DNA from: Ktedonobacter robiniae
GTDB taxonomy: Bacteria > Chloroflexota > Ktedonobacteria > Ktedonobacterales > Ktedonobacteraceae
Assembly (NCBI RefSeq): GCF_016587375.1
Contig: NZ_BNJG01000001.1
Span: 868,001 to 932,000, forward strand
Direction of reading: 5' to 3'
Length of the DNA: 64,000 nt
Shown here: one piece after another, positions 16,475 through 24,952 of the stretch
How the letters are laid out: each line of letters begins with the position of its first letter
How positions within the stretch are numbered: position 1 is the stretch's first letter
Translations under genes and position numbers: made by a program
Notes under the pieces: generated by a model
What the model saw: the letters and a program-made list of their open reading frames with translations, nothing else
Told to the model about the DNA's origin: nothing
Databases searched by the model: none

Positions 16475-18412
16475 TTAGGCCAGGGTATGCTGCTGGGTCC
16501 CCAGCATCTCGCGTACAACCTCTTTCAGATGGGCGGAGGAGAGGCCATAAAGCTCCTTCAAGATCGTCGGCGCGCCATGCTCCACATATTTATCGGGAAG
16601 AGCGATCAATCGAGTCTCGATATCGCGCAACAGCCCATGCTGCTCAAACAGCTCCAGTACGGCACTGCCAAAGCCACCAGCCAGCACATGATCTTCAATG
16701 GTGATGATGCGGCGCGTCGTTTTCGCCAGGTGCAAGAACAACTCTTCGTCCAGCGGCTTGGCCCAGCGCGCATTGACTATGGTTGCCTTAATGCCTTCCT
16801 GCACCAGTTCTTTGGCCGCGATCTCCGCCTGGGCCACCGTTGAGCCATAGGCTAAAATCGCGCAATCGGTGCGCTCCGCCTCCTCCAATGTCGCAGGACT
16901 GAGTAGCTCAGCTTTACCGACCTTCAACATGTGAAGTTCGTCGCTCATCTCGATACCCAGCGCCTTGCCACGAGGATAGCGCAAGGCGACCGGGCCATCC
17001 AGGTACACGGCGGTATAGAGCATATGGCGCAGTTCCTCTTCATCCTTGGGCGCCATGACCTTCATATGGGGAAGAATACGCATAAAGGCGGTATCAAAGA
17101 CACCATGCTGTGTCTGGCCATCCTCGCCCACGATTCCGGCGCGATCCATGGCGAAGACGACGTGCAGGTCCTGCACACAGACATCATGCATGACCTGGTC
17201 GAAGGCGCGCTGCATAAAGGTGGAGTAGATCGCGATCACGGGTTTAATACCCAGCGTCGCCATACCGGCGGCAAAGGTCACGGCATGCTGCTCGGCAATG
17301 CCCACGTCAAAGTAGCGCTCGGGGAAACGCTGGTGCATCTTCTTCAGGCCCGTGCCCTCAGCCATGGCGGCGGTAATACCAACCACTGAGGGGTCTTTCT
17401 CCGCGATCTCAACCAGAGTGTTGGCAAAGACTTCGGTGTAGGTCGGAGGATCACCTGCGTTCTTTTTGATGATGCCAGTCTTGTAATCATAGGCACCCGG
17501 ACCATGCCACTTGGTAGAATCGCTCTCAGCGACCTCCCAGCCCTTGCCCTTCTTCGTCACCACCTGGACCATCACCGGTCCCTCGATATGTTTCACATTC
17601 TCGAATACATCGAGCATGCCGGGGATATCATGTCCATCAAAGGGGCCAAAGAACTTGATACCCAATTCTTCGAAGATCGCGCCACTCTTGCTATGCATCA
17701 CAAATTGCTTAAAGCTGGTCTCAGCTCGCCCCGCAGCCTCGCGTGCCTTGTCACCCAACACAGGGAAACGCTCGATTGAGCCCTTCGCCATGTCGCGCAA
17801 GCGCTGATAGCTGGGAGTCGTCTGGACCTTGCGCACCTGGCTAAGATATTGATGTAGCGCACCTACATTGTCGGAGATAGATTTATCATTATCGTTTAAA
17901 ACAATGATCAGGTTTTTCTTCATGCTGCCAGCGTTATTGATAGCTTCCAGGGCCATACCACCAGTCAGCGCACCATCACCGATAATCGCAACGACCTTGG
18001 TCTCTTCACCTTTCAGGTCGCGCGCAGCCGCCATACCCAGGGCCGCGGAGATCGAGGTGCTGGCATGGCTGGCACCAAAGGTATCATAGGGACTTTCATC
18101 ACGGCGCAGATAACCAGAGAGACCACCAAACTGGCGAATGGTATGGAAGCGCTCGCGGCGCCCGGTCAAGAGCTTATGGACATAGGCCTGGTGCCCGATA
18201 TCCCAGACAAGAAGATCATTTGGCGTATTAAATACGCGATGCAAGGCCATTGTCAGCTCAACCACCCCCAGGTTTGGCGCGATATGTCCACCCCGCACGG
18301 AGACCTTCTCAATAATCTCCTTCCGTATCTCCCCCGCCAGTTGTTCCATTTGCGGAACCGTGAGGGCGCGCAGTTGTTCTGGGCTATCAATGGTATCAAG
18401 TATGCTGGTCAA
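16475..18412 (-). CDS. dxs: 1-deoxy-D-xylulose-5-phosphate synthase
   Basis: 645 residues from TTG at 18412, chosen because GGGAGG lies six bases upstream; the frame opens 17 codons earlier with no such site. Dxs condenses pyruvate and glyceraldehyde 3-phosphate, using thiamine diphosphate, to start the MEP pathway. The ThDP motif GDGALTGGMALEAINNAG ends in LNDN; the transketolase-like pyrimidine domain contains FDVGIAEQHAVTFAAG with the catalytic Glu; the C-terminal domain contains TIEDHVLAGGFGSAV. Length is normal. It stands alone, convergent with the ABC gene and facing the acidic-protein promoter. Confidence 0.97.
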   Translation of the reverse strand: MTSILDTIDSPEQLRALTVPQMEQLAGEIRKEIIEKVSVRGGHIAPNLGVVELTMALHRVFNTPNDLLVWDIGHQAYVHKLLTGRRERFHTIRQFGGLSGYLRRDESPYDTFGASHASTSISAALGMAAARDLKGEETKVVAIIGDGALTGGMALEAINNAGSMKKNLIIVLNDNDKSISDNVGALHQYLSQVRKVQTTPSYQRLRDMAKGSIERFPVLGDKAREAAGRAETSFKQFVMHSKSGAIFEELGIKFFGPFDGHDIPGMLDVFENVKHIEGPVMVQVVTKKGKGWEVAESDSTKWHGPGAYDYKTGIIKKNAGDPPTYTEVFANTLVEIAEKDPSVVGITAAMAEGTGLKKMHQRFPERYFDVGIAEQHAVTFAAGMATLGIKPVIAIYSTFMQRAFDQVMHDVCVQDLHVVFAMDRAGIVGEDGQTQHGVFDTAFMRILPHMKVMAPKDEEELRHMLYTAVYLDGPVALRYPRGKALGIEMSDELHMLKVGKAELLSPATLEEAERTDCAILAYGSTVAQAEIAAKELVQEGIKATIVNARWAKPLDEELFLHLAKTTRRIITIEDHVLAGGFGSAVLELFEQHGLLRDIETRLIALPDKYVEHGAPTILKELYGLSSAHLKEVVREMLGTQQHTLA

Positions 18413-18703
18413 AGGTTTCCTCCCACTATTGTTGCACCGATCTCTCTTGCCGGGGCAAAACACAATCAGCCGGACATCCTCGGTGATATCCCTATTATTT
18501 TACTTTTCGATCTACTATATATGATGATGCAGATAAACGACAGAATGGGTCTACGTTGTTAGATGCTCTCCATTATGCTTTCAATATTATAGGATTGTCG
18601 GCTTCTTTCTCGCAAACCTTTGACCCAAAAAATTCATGCACTTAGGGTCTTGACAAGGCTTAAATCCGCTCTCCAAGCGGCTTCAAACCCTCTCAAACCT
18701 CCC
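18413..18703. other. dxs upstream region
   Basis: Intergenic between divergent transcripts. No gene is seen. The dxs promoter should lie here; an AT-rich stretch with TATATAG around 18515-18530 is a candidate -10 area on the minus strand without a clear -35. Confidence 0.4.
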
Positions 18704-18732
18704 TTGACAGCCTGGCACTTTCTTTTTATTAT
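18704..18732 (+). promoter_or_regulatory. Strong promoter upstream of the acidic protein gene
   Basis: TTGACA (18704-18709), exactly 17 bases, TATTAT (18727-18732). It is close to consensus and identical in hexamers and spacing to the tRNA-Val promoter. Transcription would begin near 18739, leaving a leader of about 220 bases before 18958. Confidence 0.8.
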
Positions 18733-18738
18733 GACACA

Positions 18739-18957
18739 TGAGGGACTACTTTGAGCACGGAACATCGTTCACTTGCTCTAAAGCTCGTATCGGCTCATCT
18801 TTCTTTTTCAGCGTAAGTTACCCATTGCTTCATTATAAACACAGCAGTAAACGCACACGCTACGGCGTGCAATGAAAGGAGGGGCGGCTCTCGCGCGTTG
18901 ATTGGACCCCAGGGATGATGGCCCTGTACACGCAACAAACGCGAGACCGCGCAACCC
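18739..18957 (+). other. Long leader of the acidic protein gene
   Basis: About 220 bases with no confident small gene. A stem GCACACGC-TACG-GCGTGC is at 18852-18869, followed by AAAGGAGGGG, a strong Shine-Dalgarno-like site whose nearest start, TTG at 18902, opens an arginine-rich frame of 96 codons overlapping the acidic gene. The leader may be regulatory or encode a small peptide. Confidence 0.35.
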
Positions 18958-19443
18958 ATGTCGAAAAAAGATAACGAGAAAGACTCAGAGAGGCCACATT
19001 ACTATTCCCAGTTCTGGCTGGATGTCGCAGCCGGGCGCAGAATCATCGGCGCTCCCAAGGAAGAGGGCGAGAGTGAGAGCGAGAATGAGGCACCTATTGC
19101 GCCTGCTCCGATTCGCAGAGCTTCTCGCGTACAGGAAAATATTCAAGAAGAGATCGTTCATCCCTCGGCAACCCTCGATCAGGAAGAGCTAGCTGAAGAG
19201 GAAGTAGGCGATTTCGCTAGCAACGAGCTAGAAGAAGTTGTAGACGCGGACCTTCCCGACGTTGACATCGCTGAAGACGAAGAGTACAGCGAGGAAGAAG
19301 AAGAAGAAGATCTCTACGACTCAGCAGAGGAAGAGGAAGAAGAAGGTGCGGAATGGGGCGCACGCGGACGCAAGAAGGCCAAGCCGACTCGTGCCGTCAA
19401 ACCCGCCAAGAAGCCACGCCGGGACACTCGCCGGGGTTTCTAG
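18958..19443 (+). CDS. Unknown acidic protein with basic C-terminal tail
   Basis: 161 residues, ATG start without a clear ribosome binding site. I do not recognise a family. Residues 1-30 contain a possible conserved segment, YYSQFWLDVAAGRRIIGAPK; residues 75-130 are dominated by Glu/Asp, with an EEEEEE run; the last 30 are Lys/Arg-rich and end RRDTRRGF. Such bipartite charge is seen in chromatin-like, RNA-binding or chaperone-associated tails, but no function can be given. A near-consensus promoter lies 220 bases upstream and a 90-bp palindrome covers its last five codons. The competing frame at 18902 is less convincing because it contains no protein-like pattern. Confidence 0.6.
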   Translation: MSKKDNEKDSERPHYYSQFWLDVAAGRRIIGAPKEEGESESENEAPIAPAPIRRASRVQENIQEEIVHPSATLDQEELAEEEVGDFASNELEEVVDADLPDVDIAEDEEYSEEEEEEDLYDSAEEEEEEGAEWGARGRKKAKPTRAVKPAKKPRRDTRRGF

Positions 19444-19518
19444 CACGTTAAAAGTGAAACAGGTCGCCTCTCGCGAGAGGCGACCTGTTTCACTTTTAAC
19501 GTGCTAGAAACCCCGGCG
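19429..19518. repeat. 90-bp perfect palindrome at convergent gene ends
   Basis: The two 45-base halves (19429-19473, 19474-19518) are exact reverse complements with no spacer; the centre is CTCTCG|CGAGAG. The left half includes the last four codons and stop of the acidic protein gene, so a piece of coding sequence is copied in inverse orientation beyond it. It probably terminates both that gene and gdhA. Confidence 0.93.
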
Positions 19519-19545
19519 CACACCGCGCGCCTGAACGCTCCTGTG

Positions 19546-20811
19546 CTAAGGATAGATGCCTCGCACCTGAGTTGCCTCCGCAACACGCGCAATTGCCAGC
19601 ATATTCGCCGCCAGGCGCATATCACAGTGATATTCATCAGCGGTACGCGCAACCGCGTCAAAAGCTTTATTGATGATGACTTCAAGCCTGCGGGTAATTT
19701 CCTCGACCCCCCAGAAAAAGCTTTGAATGTCCTGTACCCACTCAAAGTAACTCACCGTGACACCACCAGCATTGGCCAGGATATCAGGAACTAATAATAT
19801 CCCCTTCTGGAAAAGGATCGCGTCGGCTTCAGGGGTCGTCGGGCCATTGGCGGCCTCGGTAATAATCTGGGCTTGAATGCGCCCGGCATTCTGGGCATGA
19901 ATCACACCTTCAATCGCGGCGGGGATAAGCACATCGCATGGCACCTCCAGTGTCTCCTCAGGCGTCACAACCTGCCCAAAGGAATAGCTGGCAACCGAGC
20001 CATGCTCTTGCTTGTGGCGCAGCACCGCCGCAGGGTCCAGGCCATCCTCGTTGTAGATGCCACCACGACTATCACAGACCGCAACCACCTTACAGCCCTC
20101 GTTATGGAAGAGGCGCGCGGCAATCGCCCCCGCATTGCCAAAGCCCTGGATGCTCACTCGTGCCCCCTTCAAGGGCATACCCAGGCGCTGGGCAGCGCGC
20201 CTGCTCACGAATAAGACGCCTGTGGCGGTCGCCTCGTTGCGCCCCTCGCTACCACCAATCGAGAGCGGCTTGCCCGTTACCACGGCTGGAATGGAGAAGC
20301 CCGCATGCATCGAGTAGGTATCCATCATCCAGGCCATGATCTGGGAGTTGGTGTTGATATCGGGGGCGGGAATATCGCTATGGGGACCAATGATAATCGA
20401 GATCTCGGTGGTGTAGCGACGCGTTAAGCGCTCAAGTTCGGCAGGATTCATATGGCGGGGATTACAGATCACCCCACCCTTCGCTCCGCCGTAGGGGATG
20501 CCGACCACGGCACACTTCCAGGTCATCCACATAGCCAGCGCTTTAACCTCGTCAAGCGTCACCTGGGGGCTATAGCGAATACCGCCCTTGGCCGGGCCAC
20601 GATTAACATTATGCTGGACACGATAGCCAGTAAATGTCTTGATGGACCCGTCGTCCAGGCGTACCGGAAAATGGACGGTCAACTCACGCTTCGGCTGACG
20701 TAAGATCTCGCGCATATCTTCGGAGAGTTGCAGCCGTTCGGCGGCCAGCTCAAACTGCTGGACCGCCATCTCATAGGGATTGAAAGAGAAAGACCTGACC
20801 TCATCGTCCAT
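19546..20811 (-). CDS. gdhA: Glu/Leu/Phe/Val-type dehydrogenase, probable NAD(P)-glutamate dehydrogenase
   Basis: 421 residues, ATG start; the length of hexameric class I small GDHs. It interconverts glutamate and 2-oxoglutarate with ammonia. The conserved substrate loop is KCAVVGIPYGGAKGGVICNP with the catalytic Lys region; PAPDINTNSQIMAWMMDTY carries the catalytic Asp; the Rossmann glycine motif is GFGNAGAIAARLF. Which cofactor is used cannot be read with confidence, although an Asp (VCDSRGG) at the end of the second strand suggests NAD. It lies 80 bases after gatB on the same strand and may be co-transcribed. Confidence 0.94.
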   Translation of the reverse strand: MDDEVRSFSFNPYEMAVQQFELAAERLQLSEDMREILRQPKRELTVHFPVRLDDGSIKTFTGYRVQHNVNRGPAKGGIRYSPQVTLDEVKALAMWMTWKCAVVGIPYGGAKGGVICNPRHMNPAELERLTRRYTTEISIIIGPHSDIPAPDINTNSQIMAWMMDTYSMHAGFSIPAVVTGKPLSIGGSEGRNEATATGVLFVSRRAAQRLGMPLKGARVSIQGFGNAGAIAARLFHNEGCKVVAVCDSRGGIYNEDGLDPAAVLRHKQEHGSVASYSFGQVVTPEETLEVPCDVLIPAAIEGVIHAQNAGRIQAQIITEAANGPTTPEADAILFQKGILLVPDILANAGGVTVSYFEWVQDIQSFFWGVEEITRRLEVIINKAFDAVARTADEYHCDMRLAANMLAIARVAEATQVRGIYP

Positions 20812-20891
20812 GTCTTACGCTGCTCCTTCTTTAGCGCGCAAGCAGCCTTTCTGACTCGCGGGTCTGACGCGGGAGACCGCTCGCGTGCAAA

Positions 20892-22379
20892 CTATCCTTG
20901 CAGGCTCTCTAATTTAGCCTTCAATACAGACTGTACCATATCGGCCTTGGCCTGACCACGTGTCTGTTTCATCACCTGGCCCACCAGGGCTTGCATGGCA
21001 TTCATCTTGCCACCCAGATAGTCATTGACGATCTTCTGGTTTTTGGCAATGATATCGTTAATGATAGGCTCAAGGGCGCTGGCATCGGTAATAGGTGGCT
21101 TAAAGCCCTTCTTCTCGACCACTTTCGCTGGCATCTCGCCGGTCGCAAAGGACTCATCCAGAACCTCTTTGGCCTGCTTGCCTGTGATGCGCTCGGCATC
21201 GAGCAGATCGAGCAGGTTGGCAACAGCCTCGGGCGAGAGGGGCGACTCTTGAACCAGGATGGACTTCGCCTTCAGCAGACGCACCACTTCGCTTAAGATC
21301 CAGTTGCTGGCGGATTTGGCACGTCCCTTTGTATCCTTCACTTTTGACACGCTTAGCACACGCTCAAAGTAATCGCCAAGTGGTTTATCCTCAGTCATGA
21401 CATTTGCCTCTTGCTCAGAGAGGCCATAGTCTGAAGCATAACGCGCACGACGGGCATCGGGCAGTTCGGGCAAGCTGGCCTGAATCTCCTCAACGTACTT
21501 ACGGCTAATGACCAGGGGTGGCAGGTCTGGCTCAGGGAAGTAGCGATAATCGTTGGCATGCTCTTTAACGCGCTGGGTTACTGTGACGCCACGCGCCTCG
21601 TCCCAGCCACGGGTCTCCTGGCGAATGCTGCCGCCCTCGCGCAGGACGGCGATCTGGCGCTTCGCCTCGTATTCCAGCGCGCGCTCGACCGAGCGGAAAC
21701 TGTTCATATTCTTGATCTCGGTCTTGGTGCCCAGTTTCTCCTGGCCACGTGGGCGTACCGACACGTTAGCGTCGCAGCGCAGGCTGCCCTCTTCCATACG
21801 CCCAGACGAAACCCCCAGGTAGACCAGCGTCTCGCGCAACTTCTGCATATAGAGGCGCGCCTCCTCAGGAGTGCGCATATCCGGCTCACTGACGATCTCC
21901 ATCAGTGCCGTCCCCGCGCGGTTGACGTCGATCAAGCTATAGCCCTCACGGTGCTGCAACTTGGCGGTATCCTCCTCCAGGTGCACACGCGTGATGCCGA
22001 TACGCCGACTCTGCCCGCCGACCTCGACCGTCAAATAGCCATCGCGGCTCAAAGGAATATCGTACTGTGAGATTTGATAGCCCTTCATCAAATCGGGATA
22101 GGGATAGCTCTTGCGGTCAAACTTGGAGTACTCGGGAATCGAGCAATGCAGAGCGAGCGCCGTCATAATGGTATATTTTACGGCCTCTTCGTTGATGACG
22201 GGCAACACACCAGGCATGCCCATGCACACGGGACAAACATGGGTGTTGGGAGCCTCATTAGCATAGCCAGTGCTACATGAGCAGAACATCTTACTCTTTG
22301 TTAGCAGTTGAGAATGGACCTCCAGGCCAATCACGACCTCGAAATCCGTATCGATGGGAGTAGAAGCAGTTGTAGTCAT
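20892..22379 (-). CDS. gatB: Aspartyl/glutamyl-tRNA(Asn/Gln) amidotransferase subunit B
   Basis: 495 residues, ATG start. GatB phosphorylates and transamidates Glu-tRNA(Gln) and Asp-tRNA(Asn) together with GatA and GatC. The N-terminus VVIGLEVHSQLLTKSKMFCSC and the zinc cysteines of CPVCMGMPG are clear, followed by FDRKSYPYPDLMKGYQISQY. The C-terminal YqeY-like helical domain carries tRNA-binding residues (GKQAKEVLDESFATG). gatA and gatC are not nearby, a scattered arrangement common in Chloroflexota. Confidence 0.97.
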   Translation of the reverse strand: MTTTASTPIDTDFEVVIGLEVHSQLLTKSKMFCSCSTGYANEAPNTHVCPVCMGMPGVLPVINEEAVKYTIMTALALHCSIPEYSKFDRKSYPYPDLMKGYQISQYDIPLSRDGYLTVEVGGQSRRIGITRVHLEEDTAKLQHREGYSLIDVNRAGTALMEIVSEPDMRTPEEARLYMQKLRETLVYLGVSSGRMEEGSLRCDANVSVRPRGQEKLGTKTEIKNMNSFRSVERALEYEAKRQIAVLREGGSIRQETRGWDEARGVTVTQRVKEHANDYRYFPEPDLPPLVISRKYVEEIQASLPELPDARRARYASDYGLSEQEANVMTEDKPLGDYFERVLSVSKVKDTKGRAKSASNWILSEVVRLLKAKSILVQESPLSPEAVANLLDLLDAERITGKQAKEVLDESFATGEMPAKVVEKKGFKPPITDASALEPIINDIIAKNQKIVNDYLGGKMNAMQALVGQVMKQTRGQAKADMVQSVLKAKLESLQG

Positions 22380-22437
22380 ACAGCCAACCCTTACCTTCTC
22401 TTTATCTTCTTCGCCTTCTATGACTCTTCATATACCA
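22380..22437. other. gatB upstream flank
   Basis: Short AT-rich leader before the repeat cluster; no clear promoter. Confidence 0.3.
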
Positions 22438-22661
22438 CTCGCGCCTGCAGCGCTCACCCGAGATGGTAGTGTGGTGTTCCCTGGCGGTCTGCTGCCGCCA
22501 GGGAACACCACACTACCATCTCGAAATACAGTGCCTATGATGTTAGCTCACGCTATGTGCAAGTTATTTGGGTTTGTGGGTGTGGAGCGTACTGGCAGAA
22601 GCCTGTGGCTTCTGCCAGTACGCTCCACACCCACAAACTGGGTGAGCGCCGCAGGCGCGAG
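22438..22661. repeat. Composite element: two long hairpins bracketed by inverted REP-like motifs
   Basis: From left to right: motif CTCGCGCCTGCAGCGCTCACC (22438-22458); a perfect hairpin with 29-bp arms (22459-22487, 22495-22523) and 7-base loop; a 48-base spacer; a perfect hairpin with 32-bp arms (22572-22603, 22607-22638) and loop TGT; then the inverted motif (22641-22661). The symmetric bracket suggests a unit that moves or spreads as a whole, like a REPIN. Confidence 0.85.
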
Positions 22662-23024
22662 AAGTCCTGAATATTTGCTACCTTCTGAAAGACATGAGGT
22701 TTCTTGCGTTTTGCTGTAAGTCTAGTCCTTTCTGCGCCATTCGTCAATGGGATAGCGCAACAAAAGGCAGAAGCCACAAGAAACAGCACAAATAGACCTT
22801 TGGATATACCACTAGCTACTTGCTCGCTATCCATTGCATTACAAAGCAAAATAGCGTACAATTTTGGCTGTATCAACGGTTGATTCATAGAGAGAAGATA
22901 GCCTGTCGCAGGCACTACTGCTTCATTTGTCTCGCTTAGGTATTCATCGCAACGCTTGCTTCCTTCTATAAGCGCATCTGTACATAACGCCTGGAGACCC
23001 TCATTTCTCTCTTAAGGCGAGCCG
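22662..23024. other. Intergenic region before the MglA-like gene
   Basis: No supported gene. A 120-codon frame on the minus strand (22553-22915) ends inside the hairpin unit and shows no protein family pattern, so it is not called. Confidence 0.4.
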
Positions 23025-23053
23025 TTGGCATTTTTAGCAAAATACGATATACT
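23025..23053 (+). promoter_or_regulatory. Promoter of the MglA-like GTPase gene
   Basis: TTGGCA (23025-23030), 17-base spacer, TATACT (23048-23053). The roughly 118-base leader then contains two dyads, AGTAGT/ACTACT and GGGG-TTTGGGGTGT-CCCC, which could affect message stability. Confidence 0.7.
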
Positions 23054-23177
23054 GTCCTCGACAGTAGTAGCATACACTACTGCCTGATATACCCTATGGG
23101 GTTTGGGGTGTCCCCAACTTCATTATATAGCATATCTCAGGCGGTGGACGTAAGAGCGGGCAGGAGAACGAATTGAC

Positions 23178-23762
23178 ATGTCTCTGATCAATATGGCAAA
23201 GCGAGAGATCAATTGTAAAATTGTCTACTATGGCATTGGTCTATGTGGCAAGACAACAAACCTTCACTACATCCATCAGGCCGTCAGCCCTAAAGATGTT
23301 GGGAGCATGGTTTCCATCGATACTGAGACCGAGCGCACGCTTTACTTTGACCTGCTCCCCCTCGAGTTAGGCAAGGTCCACGGATTTACTATTCGCTTTC
23401 AGCTCTACACTGTTCCTGGCCAGATTCTTTATCAACAAACACGCATCTCGGTGCTCAAGGGCGCTGACTGCGTTGTTTTTGTCGCCGACTCGCAGGCCAG
23501 CAAGCTACAGGAAAATATCGAATGCTGGAACGAGCTGCAAGAACAGTTGCGCCGCATGAATAAGGACGTTACCGATTTCCCCCTGGTCATGCAGTGGAAT
23601 AAACGCGACCTGCAAGATACCCTGCCGGTCTCGGTCCTGGAGAAGTACCTCAACCCCTACCGCGTCCCCAGCTTTGAAGCTGTCGCGGTCACTGGCAAGG
23701 GCGTTATCGAATCCCTGCGTGTGGGTATCAACACCACCCTACAGCGCCTGGAGCGCATCTAG
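23178..23762 (+). CDS. MglA-type small Ras-like GTPase
   Basis: 194 residues, ATG start after AGGAGA. P-loop GIGLCGKT at residues 19-26; the segment LYTVPGQILYQQTR, typical of MglA (TVPGQ in place of the Ras DxxGQ); guanine specificity motif as WNKRDL. MglA proteins set cell polarity and motility in Myxococcus and Thermus, switched by MglB/roadblock GAP proteins. No roadblock protein or sensor is adjacent, so it may be a general signalling GTPase, possibly for filament or spore development; that role is inference. A response regulator follows 400 bases downstream with its own promoter. Confidence 0.92.
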   Translation: MSLINMAKREINCKIVYYGIGLCGKTTNLHYIHQAVSPKDVGSMVSIDTETERTLYFDLLPLELGKVHGFTIRFQLYTVPGQILYQQTRISVLKGADCVVFVADSQASKLQENIECWNELQEQLRRMNKDVTDFPLVMQWNKRDLQDTLPVSVLEKYLNPYRVPSFEAVAVTGKGVIESLRVGINTTLQRLERI

Positions 23763-23966
23763 CCCTCATACTCACCTATGCCTATGATCGTAGAGACAGT
23801 CACACATTACGTCTCCAGAAGGGAGTTGCCTCGTCGGCAACGCATTCAGATACGATGCAACTCCCTCACATAGGTTGCCATTCCCTCCACATTTCAAGCC
23901 TTTTTCAGTTCTCCTGCCCAATTCTCGCATTTGTAATGCAAACAAAATTTTTGTCCCTAACCAATT
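23763..23966. other. Terminator-like region after the MglA-like gene
   Basis: An inverted repeat GGGAGTTGC (23821-23829) and GCAACTCCC (23857-23865) with a 27-base loop is the likely end of the GTPase transcript. The rest shows no gene. Confidence 0.5.
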
Positions 23967-23995
23967 GTTCCCAGGACGTTTTGTGTGTATAATGG
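23967..23995 (+). promoter_or_regulatory. Promoter of the second response regulator
   Basis: TTGTTC (23967-23972), 17-base spacer, TATAAT (23990-23995, perfect -10). Leader of about 165 bases to the ATG at 24169. Confidence 0.75.
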
Positions 23996-24168
23996 GCACA
24001 CCAAAGGTAATAGTACTTTCCCCTGTCACCACAGGGACCATATTACTGGTTTAAAGAGGCTCTTTTAGCCAGTGCCGTGATTTAGGAGTTTTTGCAATAT
24101 TAAGAGTGTAGGCAGTGTCGCGGTGGTGCCCCCCCACGCTGTCTGCTGCTCTTCGATGAAGGATTTGC

Positions 24169-24861
24169 ATGGAAACGATACGTGTCATCATTATTGATGA
24201 ACAACCCCTGTTCCGCGAGGGTATTCGCGCCACCCTCCAAAGGATGGGCAACTGCGAAATTATTGGAGAGTCGACCGACGCCACAGAAGTGCTGGATATT
24301 ATCCGCACGAATACCGCTGATGTCGCCCTTATCGATGCAGGTCTCACTTCCTCTGATCCACTCGAGATAGCCCGGCAGACGCGTCATCTTGCTCCACGGA
24401 CGGCCATCATTATGCTTACGCCCTCCGAGGACGAGGAACGCCTATTTCAGTCCATCAAGGTTGGTGCAGCCGCATACTACACACGCAACATCACAAGCGA
24501 AGAGCTTGTCGATGCCGTGCGTAAAGTCAGTCAGGGCGAATACCTGATTAACGATGATGTCCTCTCCAAACCGCAGCTTGCCAGCCGCGTCCTCAGATCA
24601 TTCCATGAATTAACCGTGGAGAAGGAAGAGGGTACCCCCAAGGATAGCTATTCGCCCCTTTCAAGCCGCGAGGTCGAAATTCTCGACTATATCGCACGGG
24701 GAAATAGCAACAAAGAGATAGCCAAGTCATTGAAGATCAGCGATCAAACGGTGAAAAACCATATCACCTCTATCTTGAAGAAGCTCTCGGTGAGTGACCG
24801 TACAGCGGCAGTTGTACACGCGCTCCGCCACGGCTGGATCAAGATTAACAACGAAAGCTAG
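24169..24861 (+). CDS. NarL/FixJ-type response regulator with altered receiver
   Basis: 230 residues, ATG start after AAGGA. Receiver domain at 1-125 with acid pocket D10-E11 and phospho-acceptor D56 (VALIDAGLTSSD); the switch Thr is present (IMLTPSEDE), but the conserved Lys after the fifth strand is replaced: the motif reads AYYTRN instead of the usual AYLLK. The LuxR-type helix-turn-helix is at about 160-220 (LSSREVEILDYIARGNSNKE and following KSLKISDQTVKNHI). Loss of the Lys usually weakens phospho-signalling, so it may work without phosphorylation. No kinase gene is adjacent. Confidence 0.92.
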   Translation: METIRVIIIDEQPLFREGIRATLQRMGNCEIIGESTDATEVLDIIRTNTADVALIDAGLTSSDPLEIARQTRHLAPRTAIIMLTPSEDEERLFQSIKVGAAAYYTRNITSEELVDAVRKVSQGEYLINDDVLSKPQLASRVLRSFHELTVEKEEGTPKDSYSPLSSREVEILDYIARGNSNKEIAKSLKISDQTVKNHITSILKKLSVSDRTAAVVHALRHGWIKINNES

Positions 24862-24870
24862 CTTTCAACC

Positions 24871-24952
24871 AGAGCACAGGAACAAGAAGGGCGGCCCATT
24901 CCAAAGATCCACTTGGAAGTCAAACCACCCTCCTTTCCTGTGCGCTCTTTTA
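24871..24952. terminator. Terminator between the response regulator and the flavin-protein gene
   Basis: AGAGCACAGGAA (24871-24882) pairs with TTCCTGTGCGCTCT (24935-24948) with a two-base bulge, followed by TTTT. An inner GGGCGG/CCACCCT pairing is possible. It ends the regulator transcript and perhaps the opposing one. Confidence 0.65.

Noticed and set aside
22438..22661. CRISPR array
   Set aside because: Repeats here are inverted hairpins, not regularly spaced direct repeats, and no cas gene is present in the window.
22553..22915. 120-codon minus-strand open frame near the composite hairpin unit
   Set aside because: It runs through one of the long hairpins, has no ribosome binding site and shows no protein family pattern.
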